Source: Shewanella litoralis (GTDB lineage: Bacteria > Pseudomonadota > Gammaproteobacteria > Enterobacterales > Shewanellaceae). From it: a stretch of 64,000 bases of DNA. The position numbers and the translations under genes are program-made. The notes beneath the pieces are model-generated. The model saw only the letters and a program-made list of their open reading frames with translations. It did not search any database and had not been told where the DNA came from. The stretch spans positions 47,410 through 111,409 of the forward strand of contig NZ_WSRZ01000019.1 in the NCBI RefSeq assembly GCF_009828585.1. The letters are read 5' to 3'. Below, piece after piece: positions 56,748 through 64,000 of this stretch (positions within the stretch are counted from its first letter, which is position 1; each line of letters begins with the position of its first letter).

Positions 56748-58187
56748 TTATTTACTGTCTGAACGAATGACCAGTTCAACCCGGCGGTTTAGCTTTTGGC
56801 CCGCTTCATCAAGGTTATTGGCAATAGGCGAGTACTCACCAACCCCTTTGGCTTCCACTTGCTGTGCAGCAATGGAGAACTGTTTTATCAAACGGGTTTT
56901 AATTGCAGTCGCACGTTTTTCTGACAAGGTTTGGTTATAAGCTTGCGAACCTTGGTCGTCTGAATGTCCTACCACATAAAAAAGCTGTTTAGGGTGCGTT
57001 TGAAGGTATTGAGCGACGACTTCTACAATCGGATAAGCCTCAGGCAGTAGTTCATCGCTATCATACTTAAACAGCAAACCGTCTAGTGCCACATGGCCGC
57101 TTTTGGCTATTTCGTCGGTTAAGCCCTGCAAATCAATTCCGACTCGATTATTATTTAATGTGGTTTCTTCAATGATTCTGATTTCAGCAGATAACCGCCC
57201 TGAAAACCCAATGACGTATACCATAGCGTAAACGTCACCTTCAGCTCTTTCTAGCTTATAGAGTCGATAAAATTGGTTTTCTTCGCGACCAATTGCTGAA
57301 TGTAATTCTATCTTAGTTTCTAATGTATCTTCGTCTCCGCATGCTTTCCCTAAACAGGTATAAACTTCAGTAAAACCAAGTTTGGTTAATGCGTTATGGT
57401 AGTTTGCATCAATCTCAAATTCTGAGTAAGTACGTGGCAATATGTATACAATATCGGTAACTTTCCCTTCCAGTTCCAACGTTTTGAAGTTATCTCCAGC
57501 AAGTACTAAGGTTTGGTTAAAGCCATGAGTGATATATTCCTGTATGTAAGCTCCTGGGACTCTGCTTAGCATCGGGTGATCAACTGAGCTTTTAGTATCT
57601 TTATCGCTATTGTCTTTAACCGTTATTTCACTCACAGCCTGAGATAAATAATCTTGATTTGTCGTCACCAAATCTAATGGTTCATCGATGATTTCTATAA
57701 TATCCAATTCTACATTGGTCGCATTCTGCCAGCCAGTCGCATATATCGATACGTAAACCTGCTTTTTAGGCAGGGTAATATGTGCTGTTATTAGTGATGG
57801 CGAACTACTGGAAATATTTGTCAAAGGCGATATAAATGAGGATAGCTTACGTTCATTACCACAAGTGGCTTGCTCACATTCAAAAATAATCTCAGCATTG
57901 AGCGCGTTAAGCTGTTTTTTATAGTTATTGAGTAAATGAGCCGGCGTATAAGACGGCGGCAGCTCATAGTTGGTTCTAATCAGTTTACCTTTCATTTCTT
58001 TTGACAGAATATTTTTGCCATCAATTGCCGTGATCAATTGCACCGGCGTGAAGTGTCTAAGTTCATTCTTTGTATCTTTTACCTCTTTGGGCTCAGAAAA
58101 TAATTCTTGTGTTGTCGCAGAAAAAGCATTCATTGCTGGCATCATCGTCATGATGATTGTCAATGACATTAGCGCAGGTTTTAACAT
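56748..58187 (-). CDS. OmpA-family protein with duplicated DUF4892-like region
   Basis: 479 aa. Signal peptide (about 1-23, ending A-F-S-A). Two similar segments (about 45-170 and 210-345), each with a Cys pair (FECEQATCGNE; YTCLGKACGDED) followed by a Y-[AV]-x-x-YATG/VIGF strand, resembling tandem DUF4892 domains. C-terminal OmpA peptidoglycan-binding domain (about 370-477; LLFKYDSDELLPEAYP, GHSDDQGSQAYN, RRVELVI). It probably bridges the outer membrane and peptidoglycan. Related DUF4892-OmpA proteins occur in marine gammaproteobacteria; function unknown. Confidence 0.85.
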   Translation of the reverse strand: MLKPALMSLTIIMTMMPAMNAFSATTQELFSEPKEVKDTKNELRHFTPVQLITAIDGKNILSKEMKGKLIRTNYELPPSYTPAHLLNNYKKQLNALNAEIIFECEQATCGNERKLSSFISPLTNISSSSPSLITAHITLPKKQVYVSIYATGWQNATNVELDIIEIIDEPLDLVTTNQDYLSQAVSEITVKDNSDKDTKSSVDHPMLSRVPGAYIQEYITHGFNQTLVLAGDNFKTLELEGKVTDIVYILPRTYSEFEIDANYHNALTKLGFTEVYTCLGKACGDEDTLETKIELHSAIGREENQFYRLYKLERAEGDVYAMVYVIGFSGRLSAEIRIIEETTLNNNRVGIDLQGLTDEIAKSGHVALDGLLFKYDSDELLPEAYPIVEVVAQYLQTHPKQLFYVVGHSDDQGSQAYNQTLSEKRATAIKTRLIKQFSIAAQQVEAKGVGEYSPIANNLDEAGQKLNRRVELVIRSDSK

Positions 58188-58469
58188 TTCAACTCCCTGT
58201 TGTAATAAAGTATCCAGTACGATTAAAAAATAACATTAAGTGCTCATAAGATATTCAAACATCATCTGGGTGTAAATCAATTACTCATAGAATGAACATG
58301 GGCTTATTACTTTTGATGCCTTTCCTCTTTATAGGTACATCCATAAGTATGTGTTTGGCAGGTGAGTAATATTTTATTCGGGGAAGATAACGTGTTTATT
58401 GGTGAGCAGCCTGTTGATGGTGGTAACATTTACGTACATTAATAAGGATATTGTTCACTAATAATCATT

Positions 58470-59150
58470 ATGGCCAAAACAATAGCATTAGATGATAAAT
58501 CTTGGTTTTATAACCTACACATAAAAGGTATGCGCAACTTTAGCGCGCAGAGTGATGTAAGTTTATATGTTGCAAATTTATGGTACCCATTATCGCTTGG
58601 TATATCACTGTTACTGCTTATTTTGATGGTCGGTTTAGCTGTTTTACCTCTTAATTTCCCTAATACTGAGCTTGCTCGTGCATTAGTATTAATCAACATT
58701 GGATTATTACCTGTCTACTTAATAGGACGTTATTGGCTGGTTAGGCGACGTTACGGTATTACCGGAACATTACGTTGCTATGTGAGCCAGCAGCGTATTG
58801 CCATTCCTGCGAATGCGATAATCAATAAACCGGTGGGAACGTTGAAGTTACAACGCGCTGACATTGAGTGCATCACGGTAAAATATAAATCACAATTGCA
58901 TCGTTTACATGTGCGCAATCATATTACCGCGTGTGATATTAAGCTAAAAAGCGGTGAAGTCATTACCCTTAATGCCATGTATTTTCCGCTTAAACACATT
59001 GTTTACATGCTGTGTTTTTTCGACTATCCAATTACAACGAAGCACAGTAATTGGTCATGGGCTTTTTTACCGAATATTATAGCAATATCATTTCCTGTCT
59101 TAGCTAATGTCGTTGTTACAGGAATGCTGTTCGAGTACTATTTTTTATAG
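58470..59150 (+). CDS. Membrane protein with PH-like domain, unknown family (A)
   Basis: 226 aa. Two TM helices (about 33-60 and 67-87), a soluble beta-rich segment (about 95-190) and a third TM (about 195-222). Within the soluble part: Q-R-I-A-I-P-A-N-A, then LQRADIECITVKY and IKLKSGEVITLNAMYF. These positions align by eye with the genes at 59190 and 62414 (strand with Pro, an I-x-x-I-x-V strand, then [NS]GE-x-[IVF]). No known family. First of a plus-strand run, 37 bp before the next gene. Confidence 0.65.
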   Translation: MAKTIALDDKSWFYNLHIKGMRNFSAQSDVSLYVANLWYPLSLGISLLLLILMVGLAVLPLNFPNTELARALVLINIGLLPVYLIGRYWLVRRRYGITGTLRCYVSQQRIAIPANAIINKPVGTLKLQRADIECITVKYKSQLHRLHVRNHITACDIKLKSGEVITLNAMYFPLKHIVYMLCFFDYPITTKHSNWSWAFLPNIIAISFPVLANVVVTGMLFEYYFL

Positions 59151-59189
59151 TCTTATTATCTTTAAGATTAAACTCAAGGAGTAAGAGTT

Positions 59190-60365
59190 GTGCACTTAGC
59201 CTCAAAAAGTGAAGCTGCAAAATGGCCGATTATAGGCTTGGTCGTTTTGCACTTTATTATAACAATAATAGACAGTCTTGACGCCATTATTGAGCTTATC
59301 CCCAATGTGATTATTTTTATCATTGCCTTTGCCTACCAACACCGTTTGTTATTTGATAAAAATCAGCGGCAAGTGGGTTATTACCATGGTTTACAGTTAT
59401 TTGGGTTAAAACTGTTAACGCTTGATGATGCAACCCTTAGTTATGATGCTATTGAAGCCATCAAATTTCAGACCATTTTTAATAAGCAAACGGTTGAGGT
59501 TGTACCTAAACCCGGACGCGGCGATGGTAGCAAGATGCAGATTAACCTTAGGGTTAACAATCTTGGTAAAAAGCTCAACACGTTACGACTCGACTTTATC
59601 AAGCAAGGGCTTAATACCAGAGGTGAGTTTAATGGTATTGACGAAAAAGTGATGAGTAAAAATAAGGAGATTGCGCTTGATAGTGATTCGGTTGCAACAT
59701 TTGGCGAACCACTCAATGGGTTGTTTTCTCCTTCTGCGGCAATAAAATCATTCTCAGTGGCTAAATGGATGCTGCAATTACCGAGTCAGTTTACCCACAA
59801 GGTTAGATTACCGCTTTATATCGGTATCGCTTTCGCTGTGTTGATTGCCGTATCTACTCAAGCCTGGGCTGCTGTGATGGCTGTTTTAGCGATAGGTCTA
59901 GCGGGAGCGGTAATAACTCATATGGTGATGGCGACGCAGTATTTTCATGTGCCAGGGCAGGCATTTTATGATGTTGAGATTAATGACGAATATGTACGTT
60001 TTCCCGCGGCATTATTTGCAGACAGGCAAGCAAAAACATTTACTAAACAACACATCAACCATTTTGAGGCTCGTTGGAATTGGTTGGTATTACGTTCGGG
60101 TTATAACGATGCTGGTCATAAACAACGGCCACATATTTTTACCTTCGAGATCGGGTTAGATAACGGCGAGCAATTTAGTATTGGTGCCGTGTCATTTGAT
60201 AGTAATCGTTTAATGCAGTCTTTGTATGCGTTTGAGTATAACGTCACCATGACCCAAATCGACGAAATGCCATTTAAGTGGCGGCGTTATATTTGGTGGC
60301 CATTGTTAGTGCTCGGCACCGTTTCACTGATAGTGGGTTTTTATCTACTTTATCGGGTTATTTAA
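59190..60365 (+). CDS. Membrane protein with two hairpin + PH-like units, unknown family (B)
   Basis: 391 aa, GTG start behind AAGGAGTAAGAGTT. Unit 1: TM pair (about 12-50) and soluble part (60-200). Unit 2: TM pair (about 205-248) and soluble part (255-355) with EYVRFPAALF, KQHINHFEARW, and IGLDNGEQFSIGAVSF. A final TM ends the protein (about 368-390). Unit 2 aligns by eye with genes A and C; unit 1 is less clear. No family recognised. Probably coexpressed with A and the exported gene after it. Confidence 0.65.
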   Translation: MHLASKSEAAKWPIIGLVVLHFIITIIDSLDAIIELIPNVIIFIIAFAYQHRLLFDKNQRQVGYYHGLQLFGLKLLTLDDATLSYDAIEAIKFQTIFNKQTVEVVPKPGRGDGSKMQINLRVNNLGKKLNTLRLDFIKQGLNTRGEFNGIDEKVMSKNKEIALDSDSVATFGEPLNGLFSPSAAIKSFSVAKWMLQLPSQFTHKVRLPLYIGIAFAVLIAVSTQAWAAVMAVLAIGLAGAVITHMVMATQYFHVPGQAFYDVEINDEYVRFPAALFADRQAKTFTKQHINHFEARWNWLVLRSGYNDAGHKQRPHIFTFEIGLDNGEQFSIGAVSFDSNRLMQSLYAFEYNVTMTQIDEMPFKWRRYIWWPLLVLGTVSLIVGFYLLYRVI

Positions 60366-60418
60366 TTATCCAACGACATATTTGAATGTTTAATACATGA
60401 CTTAAGGATGAGCTAAAA

Positions 60419-61738
60419 ATGAAAATGATAGGATTACTGGCATTGTGCGGCTTAAGCACTGCCAATGTATATGCAAGTTGTAATATTGATTTTGAAGTAC
60501 AAGGTGAACTCGAGCCTTCATTGCAGTACCAATTGACTTACTACAATACTCTGCATTCACGTAAAACGATGGATTTAAACAATCTAGCCGCGTTTACCAA
60601 AACCAATATTGAACTGCCTGACTGCCCTCAAAAGCATAAAGCCGACATGACGATTACTTATACTAAAGAGGGTATCAGTTATATCGTATTTGAAAGTCAT
60701 TTGTTCCCTAATCAATCCAGTATTATTTTCAGTAATAGCAATACATTAACGTTTAGAAGTTGCGCTGGCTGCGACTTGCCGCAATACCGTTATGTCGCGA
60801 AACAAATCCAACAGCAAGGGATGGATAAAGAGCTGAACGCTCTGGTTGTGCAACAGGCTGACTATCTTGATTATCTTCGCTATGCCGATGTTAGAGCTGT
60901 TTTTGGTGAAAGATCAAAGGCGATTGTTAAGGCTGCTATTGAGGGTGGATATACAGCGCCTCCCAATATTGGTGCTATTAAGCAAGACCCACCTCATACC
61001 CGCGATGTGCTTGAACAATGGCTGGCAATATTGGCACCGCAAAAAAGTTTTAAAAATATTCTAGGGGAGAAAACCCGTCAACAAGGCGCGTTTGCTGACA
61101 ATGAGGCAATGACAAGTAAGATTTCACAGACTAACCCGACGTTTTTCGAGCAACTGACAAATGTCACCAAAGGGTTTAAGGATAAAACGCTATTTACAGG
61201 GGAAGTACAGTCACTAATCGCCCCGTTTTTGTCAACCACCGATGCCGATATCAAAAAACTCATCAACATGATTAATGAGTCATTAACTCAAGCATTATCG
61301 TTATCTGAACAGGTAAACCGCGTAGTAATATCAAAAGGCGAGATTAACAACCCTAAGCCTGACGATACCGCAAGGTTGATCGCCAATTGGTTTAGGTTGT
61401 TGCACACCATTGAGTCTGGCACGCCTGAGCAATTAGCCATGTTTTCAGCTCAGTTCAGGGCTGATGTGATGACAGATATTTTGAATCGTGACGACTCAAA
61501 GCAAAAAATACTTGCTGCTACAATAAAAAAGTACAGTAAAGCAATACGTTATTCACCTATAAAAAGCAGCGACAAAGATGTTGCCGCTTACAACATGTTG
61601 TTAGATGAGTTTAAAGGAAAAGCTGAAGTTAACGGAAAACGCTTAACGTTAAAAGATGTTGACAGTGGCCAACAACTTGAGTGGGTTTACGAAAATAACA
61701 GCTGGAAACTGGATAAGGTTACTATTAAGGCATTCTAA
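60419..61738 (+). CDS. Exported protein of unknown function
   Basis: 439 aa. Signal peptide (about 1-19, MKMIGLLALCGLSTANVYAS). Four Cys early in the mature part: CNID near 20, DCPQ near 69 and CAGC near 117-120, so disulfides are likely. The long middle is helical. The last 45 residues (EVNGKRLTLKDVDSGQQLEW and the following VYENNSWKLDKV) resemble the C-terminal beta sheet of NTF2/DUF4878-like domains. It lies 53 bp after gene B on the same strand. No family recognised. Confidence 0.6.
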   Translation: MKMIGLLALCGLSTANVYASCNIDFEVQGELEPSLQYQLTYYNTLHSRKTMDLNNLAAFTKTNIELPDCPQKHKADMTITYTKEGISYIVFESHLFPNQSSIIFSNSNTLTFRSCAGCDLPQYRYVAKQIQQQGMDKELNALVVQQADYLDYLRYADVRAVFGERSKAIVKAAIEGGYTAPPNIGAIKQDPPHTRDVLEQWLAILAPQKSFKNILGEKTRQQGAFADNEAMTSKISQTNPTFFEQLTNVTKGFKDKTLFTGEVQSLIAPFLSTTDADIKKLINMINESLTQALSLSEQVNRVVISKGEINNPKPDDTARLIANWFRLLHTIESGTPEQLAMFSAQFRADVMTDILNRDDSKQKILAATIKKYSKAIRYSPIKSSDKDVAAYNMLLDEFKGKAEVNGKRLTLKDVDSGQQLEWVYENNSWKLDKVTIKAF

Positions 61739-61793
61739 ATTAACACAACCTTTCCCGAGTTGTCGTTAGAGATGATAAAAATGAGGAGCATTA

Positions 61794-61874
61794 TTGTTAT
61801 TAGGTTATGCACAATCAGAAATTAAGCCAAGCGAGCAAGTATTTGGCAATATTATACAAGCAGTAATTGATTAA
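61794..61874 (+). CDS. Possible 26-aa ORF or gene remnant
   Basis: TTG at 61794 behind GAGGAGCATTA, reading LLGYAQSEIKPSEQVFGNII and ending QAVID at TAA. Composition looks protein-like, but it is very short and starts with TTG; it may be the last codons of a lost gene. Low confidence. Confidence 0.25.
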   Translation: MLLGYAQSEIKPSEQVFGNIIQAVID

Positions 61875-61892
61875 CATGAAAAGGACATTACG

Positions 61893-62330
61893 TTGAATAA
61901 ATTATTTTTTATAGTGGTATGTTTATTACTTAATAGCAGCGTTGCAGAGGCTAAGTTTGATGAAGATTTACAGAAAAGGTGCGTTAACATTGTAAACTAC
62001 AAGTTAGCAGGGGAGCTAGACTCGTTATTGCAATATTATTACCCTAAAACCAGAAGTAATCCTAAATTTGTTGATTTTCATAAAAAAAGGCAAGTCAAAC
62101 ACGCTAGAAGAATTGCAGAAAAAGGGGCTGTTGATAGCGTGTCTGTCGTCGACACTAACGAGCTACCTAATCCAGCTAGCGACAGCAAGCATGCGGGATT
62201 TAATATTGTTGAGCAACGCTCAATTCTAACTCATGTTAAGTTTTCTAAAGAGGATCGACCCGTAAGCTATGAATGTATATTTGGTCTAGAAAAAGAGTCA
62301 AATGAGTGGTTTATGTTAAACGCAATTTAG
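61893..62330 (+). CDS. Small exported protein of unknown function
   Basis: 145 aa, TTG start at 61893 behind AAAAGGACATTACG. Signal peptide (about 1-20, ending A-E-A). Two Cys in the mature part (near 30 and 130) may form a disulfide. It begins with a helical segment (DEDLQKRCVNIVNYKLAGEL) and ends FGLEKESNEWFMLNAI, similar in style to the small NTF2-like end of the preceding exported protein. No family recognised. Followed by a terminator. Confidence 0.55.
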   Translation: MNKLFFIVVCLLLNSSVAEAKFDEDLQKRCVNIVNYKLAGELDSLLQYYYPKTRSNPKFVDFHKKRQVKHARRIAEKGAVDSVSVVDTNELPNPASDSKHAGFNIVEQRSILTHVKFSKEDRPVSYECIFGLEKESNEWFMLNAI

Positions 62331-62350
62331 ACTTTAGGTAATAAAAAACT

Positions 62351-62380
62351 AAAACGACTAACATTTGTTAGTCGTTTTTA
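62351..62380 (+). terminator. Terminator after the 145-aa exported protein gene
   Basis: AAAACGACTAAC-ATTT-GTTAGTCGTTTT stem and T-rich tail. It separates the first four genes of the run from gene C. Confidence 0.87.
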
Positions 62381-62413
62381 TATTTTTAAATACAAAATTA
62401 CAGCGATTTTTAT

Positions 62414-63055
62414 ATGCCTTGGTTAGCAAAGAAGCTCCGAAAATTTAACAATACTTCCTCTTTATCAGACAAATTAACAGAACAGCATAAGGTCGTTGTA
62501 ACATTAAATAGAATTGTGTGGCCCTTATCTAACTACACTTGGGCGCTATTTGTGATTTGCTTAGTGGGCATCCCATTGGGGTTATTTGCATTGGATTATT
62601 ATCAATATGTGTTGGAGGCGACGTTTACTGCATTAGCCGTCATTCTCGTTAGCCATTTTATTATCCATTTTAAAACAGGTTTTAAAGCGACCTTAACAAA
62701 AGATGCCATAGAATTACCGATTAGCCAGCATTCGACGGGATACGTGTCATTTAGTCGGGTTAAAGAAATTCGTATCCAACGTTTTTATCATATTTATCGC
62801 TATGTTAAACCCGGCGCTATTTTTAACTCGCCAGCAAGAGGCGAGATATATACCCATGCACATCTAGTGTTAAACAATGGCGAAGTTGTTAATTTGTCTC
62901 GGGTAAACCTCGTCTCATTACCTGAAATTGTCGAATACATACAGCAGCGTTACTCTCCCAAAATCAGTTATCGTTATCCAATGCCACTGACATTTTTAGG
63001 TGGGATGTTTCTGTTATATATAGTGTTGCTTACCTCACAAATTATGATGACTTAA
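62414..63055 (+). CDS. Membrane protein with PH-like domain, unknown family (C)
   Basis: 213 aa. TM pair (about 43-64 and 68-88), soluble beta part (about 92-180) with KDAIELPISQH, SFSRVKEIRIQRF and VLNNGEVVNLSRVNL, and a final TM (about 190-210). Same order of elements as genes A and B, which suggests a common domain. ATG at 62414 has no strong ribosome site. Function unknown. Confidence 0.62.
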   Translation: MPWLAKKLRKFNNTSSLSDKLTEQHKVVVTLNRIVWPLSNYTWALFVICLVGIPLGLFALDYYQYVLEATFTALAVILVSHFIIHFKTGFKATLTKDAIELPISQHSTGYVSFSRVKEIRIQRFYHIYRYVKPGAIFNSPARGEIYTHAHLVLNNGEVVNLSRVNLVSLPEIVEYIQQRYSPKISYRYPMPLTFLGGMFLLYIVLLTSQIMMT

Positions 63056-63278
63056 GTGTTTGACTGGGCAATGCCTCTGCTTAGTATTTTATGCCAGAAT
63101 CGCTCGTTTGTAATACCCTGTTGTCAACGGTAGTAAATCACTGGAGAAAGTAGTTTTACCAAGGTTAAAAAAAGGACAATGCTGACGTAAGCACCTAATA
63201 GAGAGTTATTAACGTAAAGATGCGGATGGAATAGCATCATTAAAAATTGAAAAATGGATTTAAATAGGGATATATGCG

Positions 63279-63911
63279 ATGAAATATAATGCACTTTGGT
63301 TAGCAATATTACTAGCTGCTAGCGTAGGAATGAGTGGTTGTAATAGTGAATTAGAGGAAGGTGAAGGCGTTGGTGTTGTAGTGCCCACACCGGTTGATCC
63401 TGTTGATCCAACCGATCCTGTCGAGTTTGTAGGCACCTGGGAAAACAAGGATGAAGACGGCGATGGGGTTGTCGATGAACAAGATGACTATCCATTTGAC
63501 GCGAGTCGATCAAGTTACTCTACTACTATCGAAAGCTCTTTTAACGATAATCCTAGTGTAGCCACCGTAATTTCATCTAATATTCCTTTTAAAGTTAAAG
63601 GTGTAATTGAAGAGAATGGTGACGGTGATGTATATAAGTTTCAAGTAACTAAAGAGATAGTAGCAGCAAATATTCCTATTACATTTTTACTCTTGATGGA
63701 CAATCTTAGCTTTACCTCTACCATGAGTATTTTGGATGAAAATGGTATTGCTATTTTTGAAATTAAAAATAATTCTGAGCCGCTCGGACAAGTTGGAGCC
63801 ATTTCATCAATTATATTTACTTCACCAGGTACTTATTATGTTGCTATTGCTGAAATAAATTTAAAAGGTGACGCTTGTACTGGTCAAGCCAAACTGGACA
63901 CTTTTAGTTGA
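63279..63911 (+). pseudogene. Lipoprotein gene with EF-hand/thrombospondin-type Ca motif, truncated by IS
   Basis: Signal with lipobox M-S-G-C (Cys near 21), a Pro/Val/Asp linker (PTPVDPVDPTDPVEF), one calcium-binding-type repeat DEDGDGVVDEQDDYPFD, then a pre-peptidase-like beta domain (FKVKGVIEENGDGDVYKFQV ... GTYYVAIAEI). From about 63876 the sequence belongs to an IS3-family end, so the last 11 codons and the stop come from the IS and the true C-terminus is lost. It was probably a larger exported surface lipoprotein. Confidence 0.72.
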
Positions 63912-64000
63912 GAATTTTCAAACTCTACCGGTGACAGATCACCATTAGCTGAATGAAGTCGCTCCAAGTTGTAATATTTCATGTAAGCAGTCACATCTTG
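63876..64000 (-). mobile_element. IS3-family insertion sequence, right part only
   Basis: Contains the 3' end of an IS3-type transposase on the minus strand. The element's outer end is probably near the TG at 63876-63877 (TGTACTGGTCAAGCC). The rest lies beyond the window. Confidence 0.7.
63884..64000 (-). CDS. IS3-family transposase OrfB, C-terminal 38 residues
   Basis: Reading from the window edge: QDVTAYMKYYNLERLHSANG, then DLSPVEFENSQ, stopping at TGA 63884-63886. The YYN-x-x-R-x-H-S-A-x-x-x-x-S-P-x-x-F/Y-E pattern is the C-terminal end of DDE transposases of the IS3 family. Confidence 0.85.
   Translation of the reverse strand, partial: QDVTAYMKYYNLERLHSANGDLSPVEFENSQLKVSSLA

Noticed and set aside
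1-64000. CRISPR array, tRNA or rRNA genes, phage genes
   Set aside because: No regularly spaced repeats, cloverleaf-like sequences, rRNA segments or phage structural genes were seen by eye.

Overview
The window is chromosomal DNA of a gammaproteobacterium, most likely Shewanella (inference). The evidence is the gene order accADC-like end / GGDEF / second EF-G / LysR / nap genes, the Shewanella-type napAGHB operon for a CymA/NapGH-fed nitrate reductase, an S46 dipeptidyl-peptidase, an Npsr-type NADH:persulfide reductase (described from Shewanella loihica) and a moderately AT-rich composition. No rRNA, tRNA or CRISPR array was seen.

Layout. 0-5.6 kb: the 3' end of a biotin-domain carboxylase gene, a periplasmic-sensor diguanylate cyclase, a second EF-G (fusA2), a LysR regulator and a 50-aa small ORF divergent from it. 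5.7-10.3 kb: periplasmic nitrate reductase operon napA-G-H-B on the minus strand, with no recognisable napD, preceded by a textbook 7-2-7 NarP/NarL site and a CRP-like site. 10.6-15 kb: an AttH/CrtC-like lipoprotein with a MacB/LolCD-type ABC transporter. 15-17.5 kb: ygfZ and serA. 17.7-22.2 kb: a DUF2238 membrane protein, a LuxR regulator, a MenI/YdiI-like thioesterase, a small membrane protein and a catalase preceded by a 16-codon leader ORF. 22.3-26.2 kb: CYTH triphosphatase, DUF47-Pit phosphate transport with a Pho-box-like site, and an SH3/coiled-coil protein. 26.6-33.4 kb: short-type PutA, a NhaC-family carrier whose promoter is covered by MetJ boxes (so probably the methionine transporter MetT), a DUF998 protein and an RluF-like pseudouridine synthase. 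33.4-37.9 kb: S46 peptidase, TyrP-like permease, and a Gdt1/MneA-like Mn exporter behind a yybP-ykoY manganese riboswitch. 38-45 kb: HsrA-like MFS pump bracketed by MITE ends, SpoIIAA-like protein, YjfB-like small protein, OhrR, RlmC, ChrA and a chemoreceptor. 45.3-52.2 kb: prfB with its +1 frameshift, lysS, Npsr, a Fur paralogue split by a 263-bp MITE, a DUF134 regulator and pyrC. 52.3-64 kb: a large 5TM-PAS-GGDEF-EAL protein, DUF2057 and DUF4892-OmpA envelope proteins, then a plus-strand run of unrecognised membrane and exported proteins ending in a lipoprotein gene cut by an IS3-family element.

Themes. Many genes belong to anaerobic respiration (nap), redox and peroxide defence (catalase, OhrR, Npsr, Fur-like), c-di-GMP signalling and metal/anion handling (Mn, chromate, phosphate). 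The least explained region is 58.4-63.1 kb. Three membrane proteins there appear to share one plan, a hydrophobic hairpin followed by a soluble PH-like beta domain with a conserved G-E turn, and they are interleaved with two exported proteins of unknown function. This is the best candidate for an undescribed envelope system. The clearest genome-rearrangement signal is a MITE that splits a Fur-family gene, with truncated copies of the same element on both sides of an MFS pump gene.
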